A stretch of DNA of 64,000 nt from Cellulosimicrobium sp. CUA-896. GTDB taxonomy: Bacteria; Actinomycetota; Actinomycetes; Actinomycetales; Cellulomonadaceae. The notes under the pieces were generated by a model, which was not told where the DNA came from, ran no database searches, and saw nothing but the letters and a program-made list of their open reading frames with translations. Location: NCBI RefSeq assembly GCF_001942335.1, contig NZ_MKKH01000010.1, forward strand, positions 18,444 to 82,443, read 5' to 3'. Below, piece after piece: positions 9,277-18,808 of the stretch. How positions within the stretch are numbered: the stretch's first letter is position 1; each line of letters starts with the position of its first letter. The position numbers and the translations under genes are program-made.

Positions 9277-10654
9277 GTGGAATCGGCCTCGGGGATCGTC
9301 GCGCTCGCGGTGTTCCTGCTGTGGTTCGGCTTCTACGTGCCGCACCGGGCGGGGCACCGGCAGCAGCTGCTGGAGGCGCGCACGGACGACCGCTTCTCCG
9401 GAGCGCTGCGCGTGCTGGCCGTCGTCGGCCCGGCGGTCGCGCGTCCGGTCCTCGGGTCGGCGGGCCGGCTGGACGTGGTCGGCAGCGGGGTCGCGGCGGT
9501 GGCCGCGGTCCCCACGGGGGCGCCTCGCGCGCTCCTCGGTCCCGGGCCAGGAGGGCCCGGCGGAGCGGTACAGCGGGCCCGGTCGGAGCACCGGGCGCAC
9601 CAGGAGGGAGAGGATGCCATGGACGGCACGGTCAGCGCGGCGCCCCGACGGGGGCCGGCCTCGCGCTCGGCGGGCACCTCTCCTCCGGTGAGCACGCCCA
9701 GCGCGTCGCCTTCGCGCCTCGCGATGCTCGAGCGCCGGGCCGCCGCCGCACGCCGCCGGCTCGCGCTCACCGTGGTGCTGCTCCTCGCCGGTGCGGGCGC
9801 GTGGGTCGTGGTGGCGCTGGGGCTCGCGCCCTGGTGGGCGGCCGTCGTCCCGACGGCGCTCCTCGCCCTGGTCCTCGTGCTCGGCCGCCGCGCGGTGCTC
9901 TCCGCGCAGCGGTCCGACGCCGCGTGGCTCGCCGAGCGTCGCGCCGAGACGCGCGTCGCGCGCGGCCCGGTGGCTCGCCGAGCGTCGCGCCGAGACGCGC
10001 GTCGCGCGCGGCCCGGTGGCGGCCGCTCCCCCGGCACCCCGGGCGGCACGCCCCCGCGTCACCGGTCGTGCCGTGCACGGTTCGCAGGTGACCACGCAGA
10101 TGATCCCGCGGGTCTCCGTGCAGGAGGCCGTGCGCGCGGCGGCCGCGACGTCGGTCTCGCGCGGCGCGGAGGGCGCGGCGGTCGGCGCGGGCCGGCAGGA
10201 CGACGCGGCGGACGACGCCCCGGAGGGCTCCGCAGGCCTCGTCGCCGCGGACGGCGCCGAGGAGCCGGGCTCCGCACGGACCGACGTCGCCGAGCCGAGC
10301 GGCGCCGGTCGGTCGGGCGCCGAGCCGACGGGCGGCGAGGCGACGCGCGACGAGCCGGGGGACGCCGAGCACGGCGACGCCGACGGCGCGCGCGCGGACC
10401 TCGTCCCGTCGGGCCGTGCCTGGGACCCCGTTCCCGTCCCGCGGCCGACGTACACGATGAAGCCCAGCGCGCCGCGCCGGGAGCCGGCGCCGCTGCCGCA
10501 GGAGGACCCTGCACCCGCGGCCGGTGCGCGGACCGCGGTCGAGGCGCCGCCCGCGCCCGAGCGCGCGGAGGGCGACGTGCAGAAGCCGAGGACGGAGACG
10601 CTCGGCCTCGACCTCAACGAGATCCTGGCCCGGCGCCGGGCGGCGGGGCAGTAG
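9277..10654 (+). CDS. GlpR/SepX-like divisome membrane protein, disrupted by 46-bp duplication
   Basis: A membrane protein of the family called SepX in Streptomyces and GlpR in corynebacteria, where it helps organise the division site. It begins at GTG (-10-like TACCGT 6 bases upstream). The N-terminal helix is SGIVALAVFLLWFGFYVPH, followed by RQQLLEARTDDRFSGALRVL. Two further membrane helices lie in the middle (LALTVVLLLAGAGAWVVVAL and WWAAVVPTALLALVLVL). The acidic disordered tail ends TLGLDLNEILARRRAAGQ, the conserved family end. A perfect 46-bp tandem duplication at 9924-10015 shifts the frame; deleting one copy gives one continuous protein of about 443 residues. The gene ends just before tRNA-Ala. 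Confidence 0.8.
9924..10015. repeat. Perfect 46-bp tandem duplication
   Basis: Copy 1 spans 9924-9969 and copy 2 spans 9970-10015. They are identical, and the following GTGGC repeats the first five bases again. Because 46 is not a multiple of three, the second copy moves the downstream frame by +1, which is exactly the shift seen between the N- and C-terminal parts of the GlpR/SepX-like protein. Confidence 0.95.
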
Positions 10655-10676
10655 CGCCGCGAGGAGCCGTCGCGGT

Positions 10677-10707
10677 TTGCGAGACCCTGCCATCGGGGTG
10701 CTAGTCT
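10677..10707 (+). promoter_or_regulatory. Promoter of tRNA-Ala
   Basis: TTGCGA at 10677-10682 and TAGTCT at 10702-10707 form a -35/-10 pair with a 19-base spacer, ending 13 bases before the tRNA. Confidence 0.5.
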
Positions 10708-10720
10708 GTACACCGCTCGA

Positions 10721-10793
10721 GGGGCTATGGCGCAGTTGGTAGCGCGTCTCGTTCGCAATGAGAAGGTCGGGGGTTCGAATCCCCCTAGCTCCA
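10721..10793 (+). tRNA. tRNA-Ala (anticodon CGC)
   Basis: A 73-base cloverleaf. The acceptor arm GGGGCTA pairs with TAGCTCC, including the G3:U70 wobble that is the alanine identity element. The anticodon arm is TCTCG-TTCGCAA-TGAGA, giving anticodon CGC. The T-arm is GGGGG-TTCGAAT-CCCCC. The discriminator is A and no CCA is encoded. Confidence 0.97.
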
Positions 10794-10800
10794 CAGATCA

Positions 10801-10834
10801 CGAAGGCCGCCGGTCGACCGACCGGCGGCCTTCG
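10801..10834. terminator. Strong hairpin after tRNA-Ala
   Basis: CGAAGGCCGCCGGT pairs perfectly over 14 bp with ACCGGCGGCCTTCG, with a 6-base loop. It lies 7 bases after the tRNA and suits an intrinsic terminator, although no long U-tract follows. Confidence 0.8.
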
Positions 10835-10937
10835 TCATGTCCGGAGGCATCGGGCACCGGGCAGGGGCGCCGGCCGGGGCCCCGCCCGCTCGACGGCCCG
10901 GGCCGCCCGCGGTTCACTGGTGGCGGAGGTGAGGGAC

Positions 10938-11228
10938 ATGTCCGCATCGACGAGGCGCGGGGGCACGATCGCCCTGCTCGCCGTGGGTCTGCTGCTCCTC
11001 GGGGCGTGCGCCGCCGGACCGAACGTGGCGGAGAACCCCGGTGGCTACGGGTTCTGGTGGGGGCTGTGGCAGGGCGCGATCCTGCCGGTCACGTTCATCG
11101 TGTCGCTGTTCACCGACACGGTGAGCGTGTACGAGGTCGACAACAACGGGAACTGGTACGACGTCGGGTTCGTGCTGGGGATCGCGCTGTTCTCCGCGCC
11201 CGTGCTGGCGCTGCGCAGCCGCCGGTAG
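10938..11228 (+). CDS. Small conserved membrane lipoprotein
   Basis: A 96-residue protein. A signal peptide ends in the lipobox LLGAC (Cys near residue 24), followed by PNVAENPGGYGFWWGLWQG, a membrane helix (ILPVTFIVSLFTDTVSVYEV), the acidic linker DNNGNWYDVGF and a final helix before Arg residues. This pattern recurs in small hypothetical proteins of many bacteria, but no function is known to me. The ATG is preceded by GAGGTGAGGG. Confidence 0.75.
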   Translation: MSASTRRGGTIALLAVGLLLLGACAAGPNVAENPGGYGFWWGLWQGAILPVTFIVSLFTDTVSVYEVDNNGNWYDVGFVLGIALFSAPVLALRSRR

Positions 11229-11260
11229 TCGGCCGCGCGCGTGCTCGGCCCTCGGACGCA

Positions 11261-11295
11261 CGAGAGCCCCGGACCGTGGCGGTCCGGGGCTCTCG
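11261..11295. terminator. Bidirectional 15-bp hairpin terminator
   Basis: CGAGAGCCCCGGACC pairs perfectly with GGTCCGGGGCTCTCG across the loop GTGGC. It lies between two convergent genes, 32 bases after one stop codon and 19 bases from the other. Confidence 0.85.
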
Positions 11296-11314
11296 CGTCT
11301 CGGCGTCGGCCGCG

Positions 11315-11875
11315 TCAGGGGCAGGTGACGGGCTCCCCGCGGATCTCGACGACCGTGCCCGAGGGCTGGCCCTCGCACGCGTCCACCAGCTCCTGGCCGA
11401 CCTCGCCGACGAAGCTGAAGAACAGGATCGAGCCGACGATGGTGGCGATGAGCACGACGGCGCCGACGATGATGCCCGCCACCGCGACGCCGTTGCCGTA
11501 CCCGGCCTTCTTCGACCGGTTGAGCGCGACGATGCTGAGGATGATGCCGACGACCGACAGACAGCCGAGGAACGACAGGACGAGGCCGATGATGCCCATC
11601 GTCCGGCCCGGGTTCTCCCCGGTGGTCGAGGAGCCGGGCGCCTGGCCGTACTGCGGGGCCTGCGGCGCGCCGTACTGCGGCGCCTGGCCCTGCCCGTACT
11701 GGGGTGCCTGGCCCTGCCCGTACTGGGGCGTCTGGCCCTCGCCGTACTGAGGCGTCTCGCTCTGCTGCCCGTACCGGGGCGTCTCGCCGGGCTCCTGCGA
11801 GCCGTAGGCCGGCGGCCCGGACGGCGTCGGGTCCTGCGGGTCGCGGGGCCGCTCGGGCTGGTCGGGGGTCGACAT
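11315..11875 (-). CDS. DUF4190-type membrane protein with Gln/Tyr/Pro repeats
   Basis: A 186-residue protein. The N-terminal half is a cytoplasmic repeat region built of PQYGQGQA-like octapeptides. It is followed by a two-helix membrane hairpin (MGIIGLVLSFLGCLSVVGII and NGVAVAGIIVGAVVLIATIV) typical of DUF4190 domains, with SIVALNRSKKAGYGNG between the helices. The C-terminal 30 residues include two Cys and are probably outside the cell. The ATG start is preceded by GAGGAGATCGC. It is divergent from the first lipoprotein gene. Function unknown. Confidence 0.8.
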   Translation of the reverse strand: MSTPDQPERPRDPQDPTPSGPPAYGSQEPGETPRYGQQSETPQYGEGQTPQYGQGQAPQYGQGQAPQYGAPQAPQYGQAPGSSTTGENPGRTMGIIGLVLSFLGCLSVVGIILSIVALNRSKKAGYGNGVAVAGIIVGAVVLIATIVGSILFFSFVGEVGQELVDACEGQPSGTVVEIRGEPVTCP

Positions 11876-12002
11876 GCGATCTCCTCGAGGTATGGGTGGG
11901 GTCGTGCGCCAGTATGCCGGTGCCACCGGGAGGCCGCGAGCGCACCGCACCCGTCACGAGATCCTCACCCGGCGCGGGTCGTGAGCACGCGGACCGTGCG
12001 CC

Positions 12003-13618
12003 ATGATGGGGCACGTGAAATTACGGAAGGTCCGATTCGTCACGATCGTCTCGGCGGCCGTCCTCGCCGCCGCGGCGGCCTCCGTCGTCGCCGCCTGCGC
12101 GACGCAGACGGCCGAGGCCGACAGCGCACCGCGCGGGGCGGAGCTCGTCGCGCAGGCGGCCGAGCCGGCCGACAGCGTGCTCGTGCTCGGGTCGAGCGAC
12201 GCCGCGGAGCTCGCCCTCACGGCGAGCCAGACCTTCTTCGCCGCGGCGCCGGTCGTGGTCCTCGCCTCCGCGCAGGACCCCGCCGCCCAGGCCACCGCCG
12301 CCGCGGCGGCGGCACGCTTCACGGCGCCCGTCCTGCTCGTGGGCGGGGGCATCTCCGACGACGGCGTCCGCACCGAGCTCGCGCGCCTGGGGGCGGTCGC
12401 GGTCGTCGAGGTCAGCGCGCAGGAGCTCCCGCCCGGGGGTGCGGGCGAGGGTGGCGCTGAGGTCGCCCCGGTGGCCGCGGTCGACGGGCTCGACGGCGTC
12501 CTCACCGTCCACCTCGACGCGGACGCCCTGACGGACGGGGGCGAGCTCGACCCGCGCGACGTCGACGACGTGCTCGAGGCGCTCCCCGAGCGCGGCGACG
12601 CGGACGTGCTGACCGAGGTGCTCGTCCTCGCGCAGCCGGGCGAGGCCCAGGTCGCGGCCGTCGCGACGGCACGCGCGGCGGGTGCGCTGCCCGTCGAGGT
12701 CGACGACGGCGACCCGCGCTCGGACACGGCGGTCGTGGAGACGATCGCGGCGGCGAAGGCGCTCGCGGTCGTCGGTATCGGCGCGGGGTTCGGCACGTCG
12801 GAGGACCTCGCGTGGCGGCTGCGTGCCGCCGAGACCGGCGTCCTGCTGCCGACGGGCTCGCAGCTCGCCCTCGCGGGGGACGCACGGTACGTCGTCACGA
12901 CCGCCGAGGCGGTCACGCCGCGTCTGGCCGCGGTGAGCGAGGCCGACGCCCGCGCCGAGCTCGAGCGGGCGCGGGCGGCCGCCGCCGCCTTCGACGCGCT
13001 CGACCCGCGGACCACGGTCCCGGTGGTCGAGGTCCCGGCGACGGTCGCGTCCTCGCGCGCGGGGGCCGACGGCGACTACTCGACCGAGGTGCCCGCGGAC
13101 GAGCTGCGCCCGTTCGTCGACGCCGCGGCGGCGGCGGGGGTGCAGGTGCTCCTGCGGTTCGAGCCGGGGCGCGCGACGTTCGACGAGCAGGTGGACCGGT
13201 ACGCGGACCTGCTCGCGCGGCCGGGTGTCGGGGCGGCGTTCGACGTCGCGGAGCGGCGCGCGGACGGCCGGGCCGGGACCGTGGAGGCGTCCGAGCTCCA
13301 GGCTGCCGTCGACGCGGTGGCCGGCGTCGTGCGGGCCGAGGGCCTGCCGCAGAAGCTGCTCGTGGTGCAGGCGCCCGCCGCCGACGCGTCGAGGGTCTCG
13401 CGGGCCTCGGCACCGGCGCCGGCGAGGTGGCCGTCGTCGTGCAGTCCGTGGCGGGCGGCGGGTACGGGCCGCGGCTCGACGCCTGGGGCGAGGTCCTCGA
13501 CGCGCTGCCGGCTGGCGCGGTGGGCGGCTGGACGACCGGCTCGTCGGACCCCGCGCTCGACGCCGACGGCGTCCTCGCGCTCGACCCGACCCCGCGGTAC
13601 GTGGCCGCACGGTCCTGA
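12003..13618 (+). CDS. Cell-wall-binding-repeat-like lipoprotein A, frameshifted
   Basis: About 538 residues. A signal peptide ends in the lipobox VVAAC, so it is a surface lipoprotein. The next 120 residues (for example TASQTFFAAAPVVVLASA and LVGGGISDDGVRTELARLG) resemble cell-wall-binding repeat 2 domains. The C-terminal 200 residues are homologous to the C-terminal domain of lipoprotein B downstream (VPATVASSRAGADGDYST here, IITTVASGSAGGDGNYSN there). The acidic DPEWRL stretch of B is replaced here by FDVAERR, so the copy may be degenerate. One base is missing near 13370-13395. Start ATG 12003, or possibly GTG 12015. Residue 7 is a TTA codon, rare in this DNA. Confidence 0.7.
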
Positions 13619-13709
13619 GCGCGCGCGGCCCGCGCCTTGGCCGGCCCGACGATCCCCTTTAGGGTGGGGTCCTCGCAAATTGCTCCGCCCCGACGACACC
13701 GAGGTCCCG

Positions 13710-15189
13710 ATGGTCGCGCTCATCCCTCAGCCCCTGCACGTCGACGTGGCCGACGGCCACCTCCTCCTGGAGGCCGTGCACCTGCGGTCGGAGGGGCTGG
13801 GCGACGAGGCCGGTGACGTCGAGTCGCTCGTCGCCGAGCTGCTCCCTGTCCGGGTCGCGCCGCACCCGGCCGCCGACGAGCCCGCGGCGACGACCGCCGG
13901 GACGGGCGCGGTGCCCGTCGTCCTGCGCGTCGACCCGGCCGCCGGCCCGGACGGCGCCGCCGGGGACGAGCGGTACTCCCTCGTCGTCGACGCCGACGGC
14001 GTGCGGCTCACCGCGCCGGGCCGCGCCGGTCTCCTGCACGCCGCGCGCACCCTGCGCCAGCTCGTGGAGCCCGTGGCCGGGGGCGAGCCGACGGCGAGGC
14101 TGCCGCACGTCGTCGTGCACGACGCGCCCCGCTACCCGTGGCGCGGGCTCTCCCTCGACGTCGCGCGGCACTTCTTCGGCCCGGCCCAGCTCCGCGCCGT
14201 CGTCGACGTCATCGCCGCCTACAAGCTCGACGTGCTCCACCTGCACCTCACCGACGACCAGGGCTGGCGCATCGAGACCCCGTCCCGGCCCGAGCTCGTG
14301 CGCCGCTCCTCGGGCAGCGACGTCTCGGGTGGCACCGGCGGCCACCTGTCCCTCGAGGAGTTCCGCGAGCTGCAGGAGTACGCGGCGCGGCGCGGCGTCC
14401 GGGTGGTCCCCGAGATCGACCTGCCGGGTCACGTCAACGCGGCGACGCACGCGTACGGCGAGCTCCGACCCGACGGCGTCGCGACCGAGGTGTACCAGGG
14501 CATCGAGGTCGGCTTCTCCCGGCTGACGTACGACCTGCCCGCGACCGAGCCCTTCGTGCGCGACGTCCTGGCCGACCTCGCGCGCGCGACGCTCGGCGAC
14601 CACGTGCACGTCGGCGGGGACGAGGTGCTGACGATGGAGGCGGACGAGTACGCGCGGTTCGTCGGGCTCGCCGCGCAGGTGGTGCGCGAAGAGGGCAAGA
14701 CGCCCGTCGTGTGGCAGGAGGGCGCGAAGGCGCCGCTCGGTCCCGGGGCGGTGGTGCAGTACTGGGACACGAACGCGAAGGACCTCACGCACCTCTCGAC
14801 GCGGCCCGCGCGGGCGCCGGGTCGTCCTGTCGCCGGGCAACCGTGCCTACCTCGACATGAAGTACACCGAGGGCTTTCCCCTCGGCCTGCAGTGGGCCGG
14901 GTTCGTCGAGCTGCGCGACGCGTACGACTGGGAGCCGGAGGACCTCGTCGACGGCCTGCCGGCGACGGCGATCGAGGGCGTCGAGGCAGCGGTGTGGACC
15001 GAGACGCTCACCACGACGGACGACTTGTTCACCATGCTCCTGCCCCGCCTCTCGGCGGTCGCGGAGGTCGCCTGGAGCGCGCCCGGGCGCAAGGACTGGG
15101 ACGACTACCGCCGTCGCGTCGCGCAGGAGGCGGCGGCGTGGCGGCGCGACGGTCTCGCGTTCCACCTGACGCCCCAGGTGGCCTGGTGA
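13710..15189 (+). CDS. GH20 beta-N-acetylhexosaminidase, frameshifted
   Basis: About 493 residues. It removes terminal beta-linked GlcNAc or GalNAc, for example from chitin fragments or peptidoglycan. A GH20b-like N-terminal domain (residues 1-140) precedes the TIM barrel starting PRYPWRGLSLDVARHFF. LHLHLTDDQGWRIE and PEIDLPGHVNAATHAYGE are family motifs. The catalytic pair is D304-E305 in HVHVGGDEVLTME. Frames change between the AKDLTHLSTRPAR segment and RVVLSPGNRAYLDMKYTEG near 14790-14830; the net change equals two lost bases. No signal peptide is visible, so it is probably cytoplasmic. A -10-like TAGGGT lies upstream, and GAGG precedes the ATG. The two flanking lipoprotein genes are paralogues of each other. 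Confidence 0.93.
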
Positions 15190-15274
15190 CCCGCGCCCGC
15201 GCGGTGGTCGCCGTCACGCGTGGGGGAGGCGTCCCGGGGTAGCGCGCGGGCCGAGTCATTGACAGCATCGACCG

Positions 15275-17019
15275 ATGCCCTCCCGCACCGCTCGCCCGTC
15301 CGTCATCCCGGACCACCCCGGTCCCGGGGCGCGCGCCCGACGGCGCGGCCTCGCCCTCGCCGCCGCGCTCGCGCTGGCCGTGGGCGCCGCAGCGTGCACG
15401 AACGGGTCGTCGGAGCCGACGGCGACGGGGTCGTCGGGCACGTCGTCCGCGGCCCCCGCGCCGCCCGCCGTCCGCGCCGCGGCGGTCGACGGCGTGACGA
15501 CGCTGCCCGACGCCGACCCGGCTGCCCTCACGCTCGCCGCGAGCCGGACGTTCTTCGAGGCAGCGCCGGTCGTCGTGCTCACGAGCGCGGGCGACGGCGT
15601 CGTCAGCACCGCGGCGGCGGCGGTCGCGGCGGCGGTGCCCGCGCCCGTCCTCGTGACCGGCGGTGCGGGCGAGGGCGTCGCGGACGAGGTCGAGCGGCTC
15701 GGTGCGGTCGGCGTCGTCGTCGTCGCAGCCGACGACTCCGACGACTCCGGCGCCGCCGGTGCGGCGGGCACCGGGGAGGACGGTGCCACCCCGGGTACCG
15801 AGGAGGACACGTCGCGTCGGATGACGGCGCGGATCCCGCGCCCGCGGGCGACCTGCCGACGGCCCGCGTCGCGCCCGCCGACGTGCTCGCGGACGACGGG
15901 ACGGTGAACGAGGACGCCCTCGACGCCGCGGTCGCGGCCGCGCTCGACGAGCTGCCCGCGACAGGGGAGGCGGAGACCTCGTCGGGCGTGCTGGCGCTCA
16001 CGGACGTCGCCACCACCCCGGCCTCGGCCCTCGCTGGTGCGACGGCCCGCGCGTCGGGGGCGACGGTCGTCGACGCGCCGGGCGGTGACCCGCGCGCGAC
16101 GTCGGCCACGGTCCAGGCCGTGCACGACGCGCAGGAGGCGGGGACGAGCGCGACCGTCGGCGTCGGGCCGTCGTTCGGGAGCGCGGACGACCTCGCGTGG
16201 CGCCTCGAGAGCGCGGCGACCGGCGTGGAGCTGCCCGGCGGCGGCCAGATCGCCCTGCCCGGCAAGCGCTACGTCGCGCTCTACGGCTCTCCGCAGGCCC
16301 CCGTGCTCGGCGTGCTCGGCGAGCAGGACGTGCCCGCGACGATCGCGCGCGCCCAGGAGCACGCGGCCTGGTACCAGGGCTTCACGGGGGAGCCGGTGGT
16401 CCCCACGCTCGAGATCATCACGACCGTCGCGTCCGGCTCGGCGGGCGGCGACGGGAACTACTCGAACGAGCGGCCGGTGGACCTGATCCGCCCGCTCGTC
16501 GACGCCGCGCGCGAGGCCGGCGTCTACGTCGTCCTCGACTTCCAGCCCGGTCGCACGGACTTCCTCACGCAGGTCCGTCAGTACGAGGACCTCGTCGCGC
16601 AGCCGCACGTCGGCGTCGCGCTCGACCCCGAGTGGCGGCTCGGACCCGACCAGGTGCACCTGGCGCAGATCGGGTCGGTCGGGATCGACGAGGTCAACGC
16701 CGTCGGGGACTACCTCGCGGGCCTCGTGCGCGAGCGCGACCTGCCGCAGAAGATCTTCCTGCTGCACCAGTTCCGCACGTCGATGATCGTCGACCGAGCG
16801 CGCCTCGACACGGCCCACCCGGAGCTCGCCGTCGTCATCCACGCCGACGGGCAGGGCGGCCAGGAGGCGAAGGCCGGGACCTGGGCGAACCTGCACACGG
16901 ACGCGCCGGCCGGGGTGTTCTGGGGCTGGAAGAACTTCTACGACGAGGACGTCCCGATGCTCACGCCCGAGCAGACGTGGGCCGTGCAGCCCACGCCGGA
17001 CTTCATCAGCTACCAGTGA
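15275..17019 (+). CDS. Cell-wall-binding-repeat-like lipoprotein B, frameshifted
   Basis: About 581 residues. The signal peptide ends in GAAACTNG, a lipobox. A cell-wall-binding-repeat-2-like region (LTLAASRTFFEAAPVVVLTS) is followed by a low-complexity linker. The C-terminal domain of about 300 residues contains GVYVVLDFQPGRTDFLTQV, VGVALDPEWRLGPDQVHLAQ and a tail WTNLHTD-like to VQPTPDFISYQ. The spacing of beta-strands and acidic residues suggests a TIM-barrel-like, possibly glycan-active, fold, but I cannot name a family. One base is missing near 15805-15825. It is convergent with the mannosyltransferase gene (18 bases between stops). Confidence 0.72.
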
Positions 17020-17037
17020 GGCGCCGGACCCGGCGCG

Positions 17038-18765
17038 TCACACCCAGCTCGGCAGCCACATGTGGAGGTTCCAGAACCAGTACGGCACCTGCCACGCCGT
17101 CCAGACCGGGTAGAAGAAGGCGCTCACCACGCCGATCACCGTGAGGAGCGCGACCGCGGCCGTGCGCACCCGGGCGCGGGCGCGCGGCCGGTGCTCGGTG
17201 CGTTCGAGACCGACGGCCAGCACGTACACGAGCGTCAGCACGACCCACGGCGTGAAGACGATCGAGTAGAAGGTGAAGATGGTCCGCTCGGCGTACAGGA
17301 ACCACGGCGCCCAGCCGGCGACGAGGCCGCTCAGCACGGCGGTCGCGCGCCAGTCCCGCAGGCGCACCAGCAGGACGACCGTCACGACGACGGCGAGCGC
17401 CGCCGCCCACCACAGCACGGGGTTGCCGAGCGAGGTGATGGCGCGCGCGCACCGCTCGACCTCGCAGCCGGCCTCGCCCGGGTCGTACGAGCGCCAGTAG
17501 AACGAGGTGGGCCGCCACTGCACGATCCACCCGAGCGGGTGCGCCTCGTACGGGTGCTCGGACGTGAGGCCGGTGTGGAACTCCCACATGCGCGCGTGGT
17601 ACTCCGCCAGCGAGCGCAGGGCGGGCGGGAGCCACGCCACGCCCTCGCCCGGGTTCTCCAGCGCCCACCGGCGCAGGTACGCCCCGGGTGAGGCGAACCA
17701 CGACGTCCACGTCGCCAGGTACGCGAGCGCGGCCGTCGGCAGCATGACGAGCGCGGCCGGGACCGCGTCGACGAGCAGCGCGTCCTCCCACCAGCGACGG
17801 ATGCCGGCCGTGCGGCGCGCCGTCGCGTCCCACAGCACGGAGAGCACGGCGAGGACGGCGAGGAAGTACAGCCCCGACCACTTCACCCCGCACGCGAGAC
17901 CGAGCGAGACCGCGGCGGCGAGGCGCCACCAGCGCCAGCCGAGGTGCGGCCCGTAGCGACCGATCGTGCCGCCGGCGTCGAGGATCGCGCCGCAGCGGTC
18001 GGCGAGCCGCCGCCGCGCCTGCTCGCGGTCCAGCAGCAGGCACCCGAACGCCACGAGCACCCACAGCATGAGCATGTTGTCGAGCAGGCCCGTGCGGGCG
18101 TGCACGATCGCCGCGCCGTCGACCGCCATGAGCGCGCCCGCGACGATCCCCATCGCCGTCGACGCGAACAGCCGCCGCGCGATGCGCGCCACGAGCACGA
18201 CGGCGACCACCCCGACGACCGCCGACGCGATCCGCCACGACCACGGGTTCTCCGCGCCCCCGAGCGCACGCATGCCGAGCGCGATCATCCACTTGCCGAG
18301 CGGCGGGTGGACCACGTAGTCCGCCGTCGGCAGGTACGAGTCGACGTCGCCCGCCTCGAACGCCGGGTTCGGCTCCTCCGGCCAGTCCGCCTCGTAGCCG
18401 ACCTGCAGCAGCGTCCACGCCTGCTTGACGTAGTACGTCTCGTCGAACACCAGCGTGCCGGGCCGCCCCAGGTTCCACAGGCGCAGCACGGCCGCGACGG
18501 CCGCGACGACCGCCACGCCGAGCCAGCCCCACAGGCGGTCGTGCGCCGTGGCGCCCAGGGCCAGCCGGCGCGGACCGAGGAGGGCGAGGAGCAGCCGCTC
18601 GCGGTGCGAGGCGGCGGGCGGGTCGGGCGCGTCGGGCGGTGCGGCGGGACCGTCCACCGGGGCGGGGACGCCCGGGCCCACGGGGGCGTCGTGGTCCGGC
18701 ACCGGCGGCGGGCCGGTCGGCGCGCCGGAGCGGGCGTCGGCGGGCGGGTGGGGCACGACCGCCAT
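17038..18765 (-). CDS. pmt: Dolichyl-phosphate-mannose-protein mannosyltransferase (Pmt)
   Basis: A 575-residue polytopic GT39 enzyme that transfers mannose from polyprenyl phosphate to Ser/Thr of secreted proteins and lipoproteins. After a Pro-rich cytoplasmic tail comes LVFDETYYVKQAW, carrying the catalytic DE motif in the first outside loop; VVHPPLGKWMIALG is another family motif. About ten or eleven hydrophobic segments follow, and the end RTIFTFYSIVFTPWVVL to WFWNLHMWLPSWV is typical of actinobacterial Pmt. The start ATG at 18765 is 43 bases from the divergent rsmI start, the classic pmt/rsmI arrangement. Confidence 0.95.
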   Translation of the reverse strand: MAVVPHPPADARSGAPTGPPPVPDHDAPVGPGVPAPVDGPAAPPDAPDPPAASHRERLLLALLGPRRLALGATAHDRLWGWLGVAVVAAVAAVLRLWNLGRPGTLVFDETYYVKQAWTLLQVGYEADWPEEPNPAFEAGDVDSYLPTADYVVHPPLGKWMIALGMRALGGAENPWSWRIASAVVGVVAVVLVARIARRLFASTAMGIVAGALMAVDGAAIVHARTGLLDNMLMLWVLVAFGCLLLDREQARRRLADRCGAILDAGGTIGRYGPHLGWRWWRLAAAVSLGLACGVKWSGLYFLAVLAVLSVLWDATARRTAGIRRWWEDALLVDAVPAALVMLPTAALAYLATWTSWFASPGAYLRRWALENPGEGVAWLPPALRSLAEYHARMWEFHTGLTSEHPYEAHPLGWIVQWRPTSFYWRSYDPGEAGCEVERCARAITSLGNPVLWWAAALAVVVTVVLLVRLRDWRATAVLSGLVAGWAPWFLYAERTIFTFYSIVFTPWVVLTLVYVLAVGLERTEHRPRARARVRTAAVALLTVIGVVSAFFYPVWTAWQVPYWFWNLHMWLPSWV

Positions 18766-18808
18766 GGTAGGCGGTGGGCCCCGGCGCCCGGTGTGGAACG
18801 CTGGGCGC

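Noticed and set aside
15259..15264. Consensus TTGACA upstream of lipoprotein B
   Set aside because: It is only 10 bases before the start codon and has no -10 partner in a useful position.
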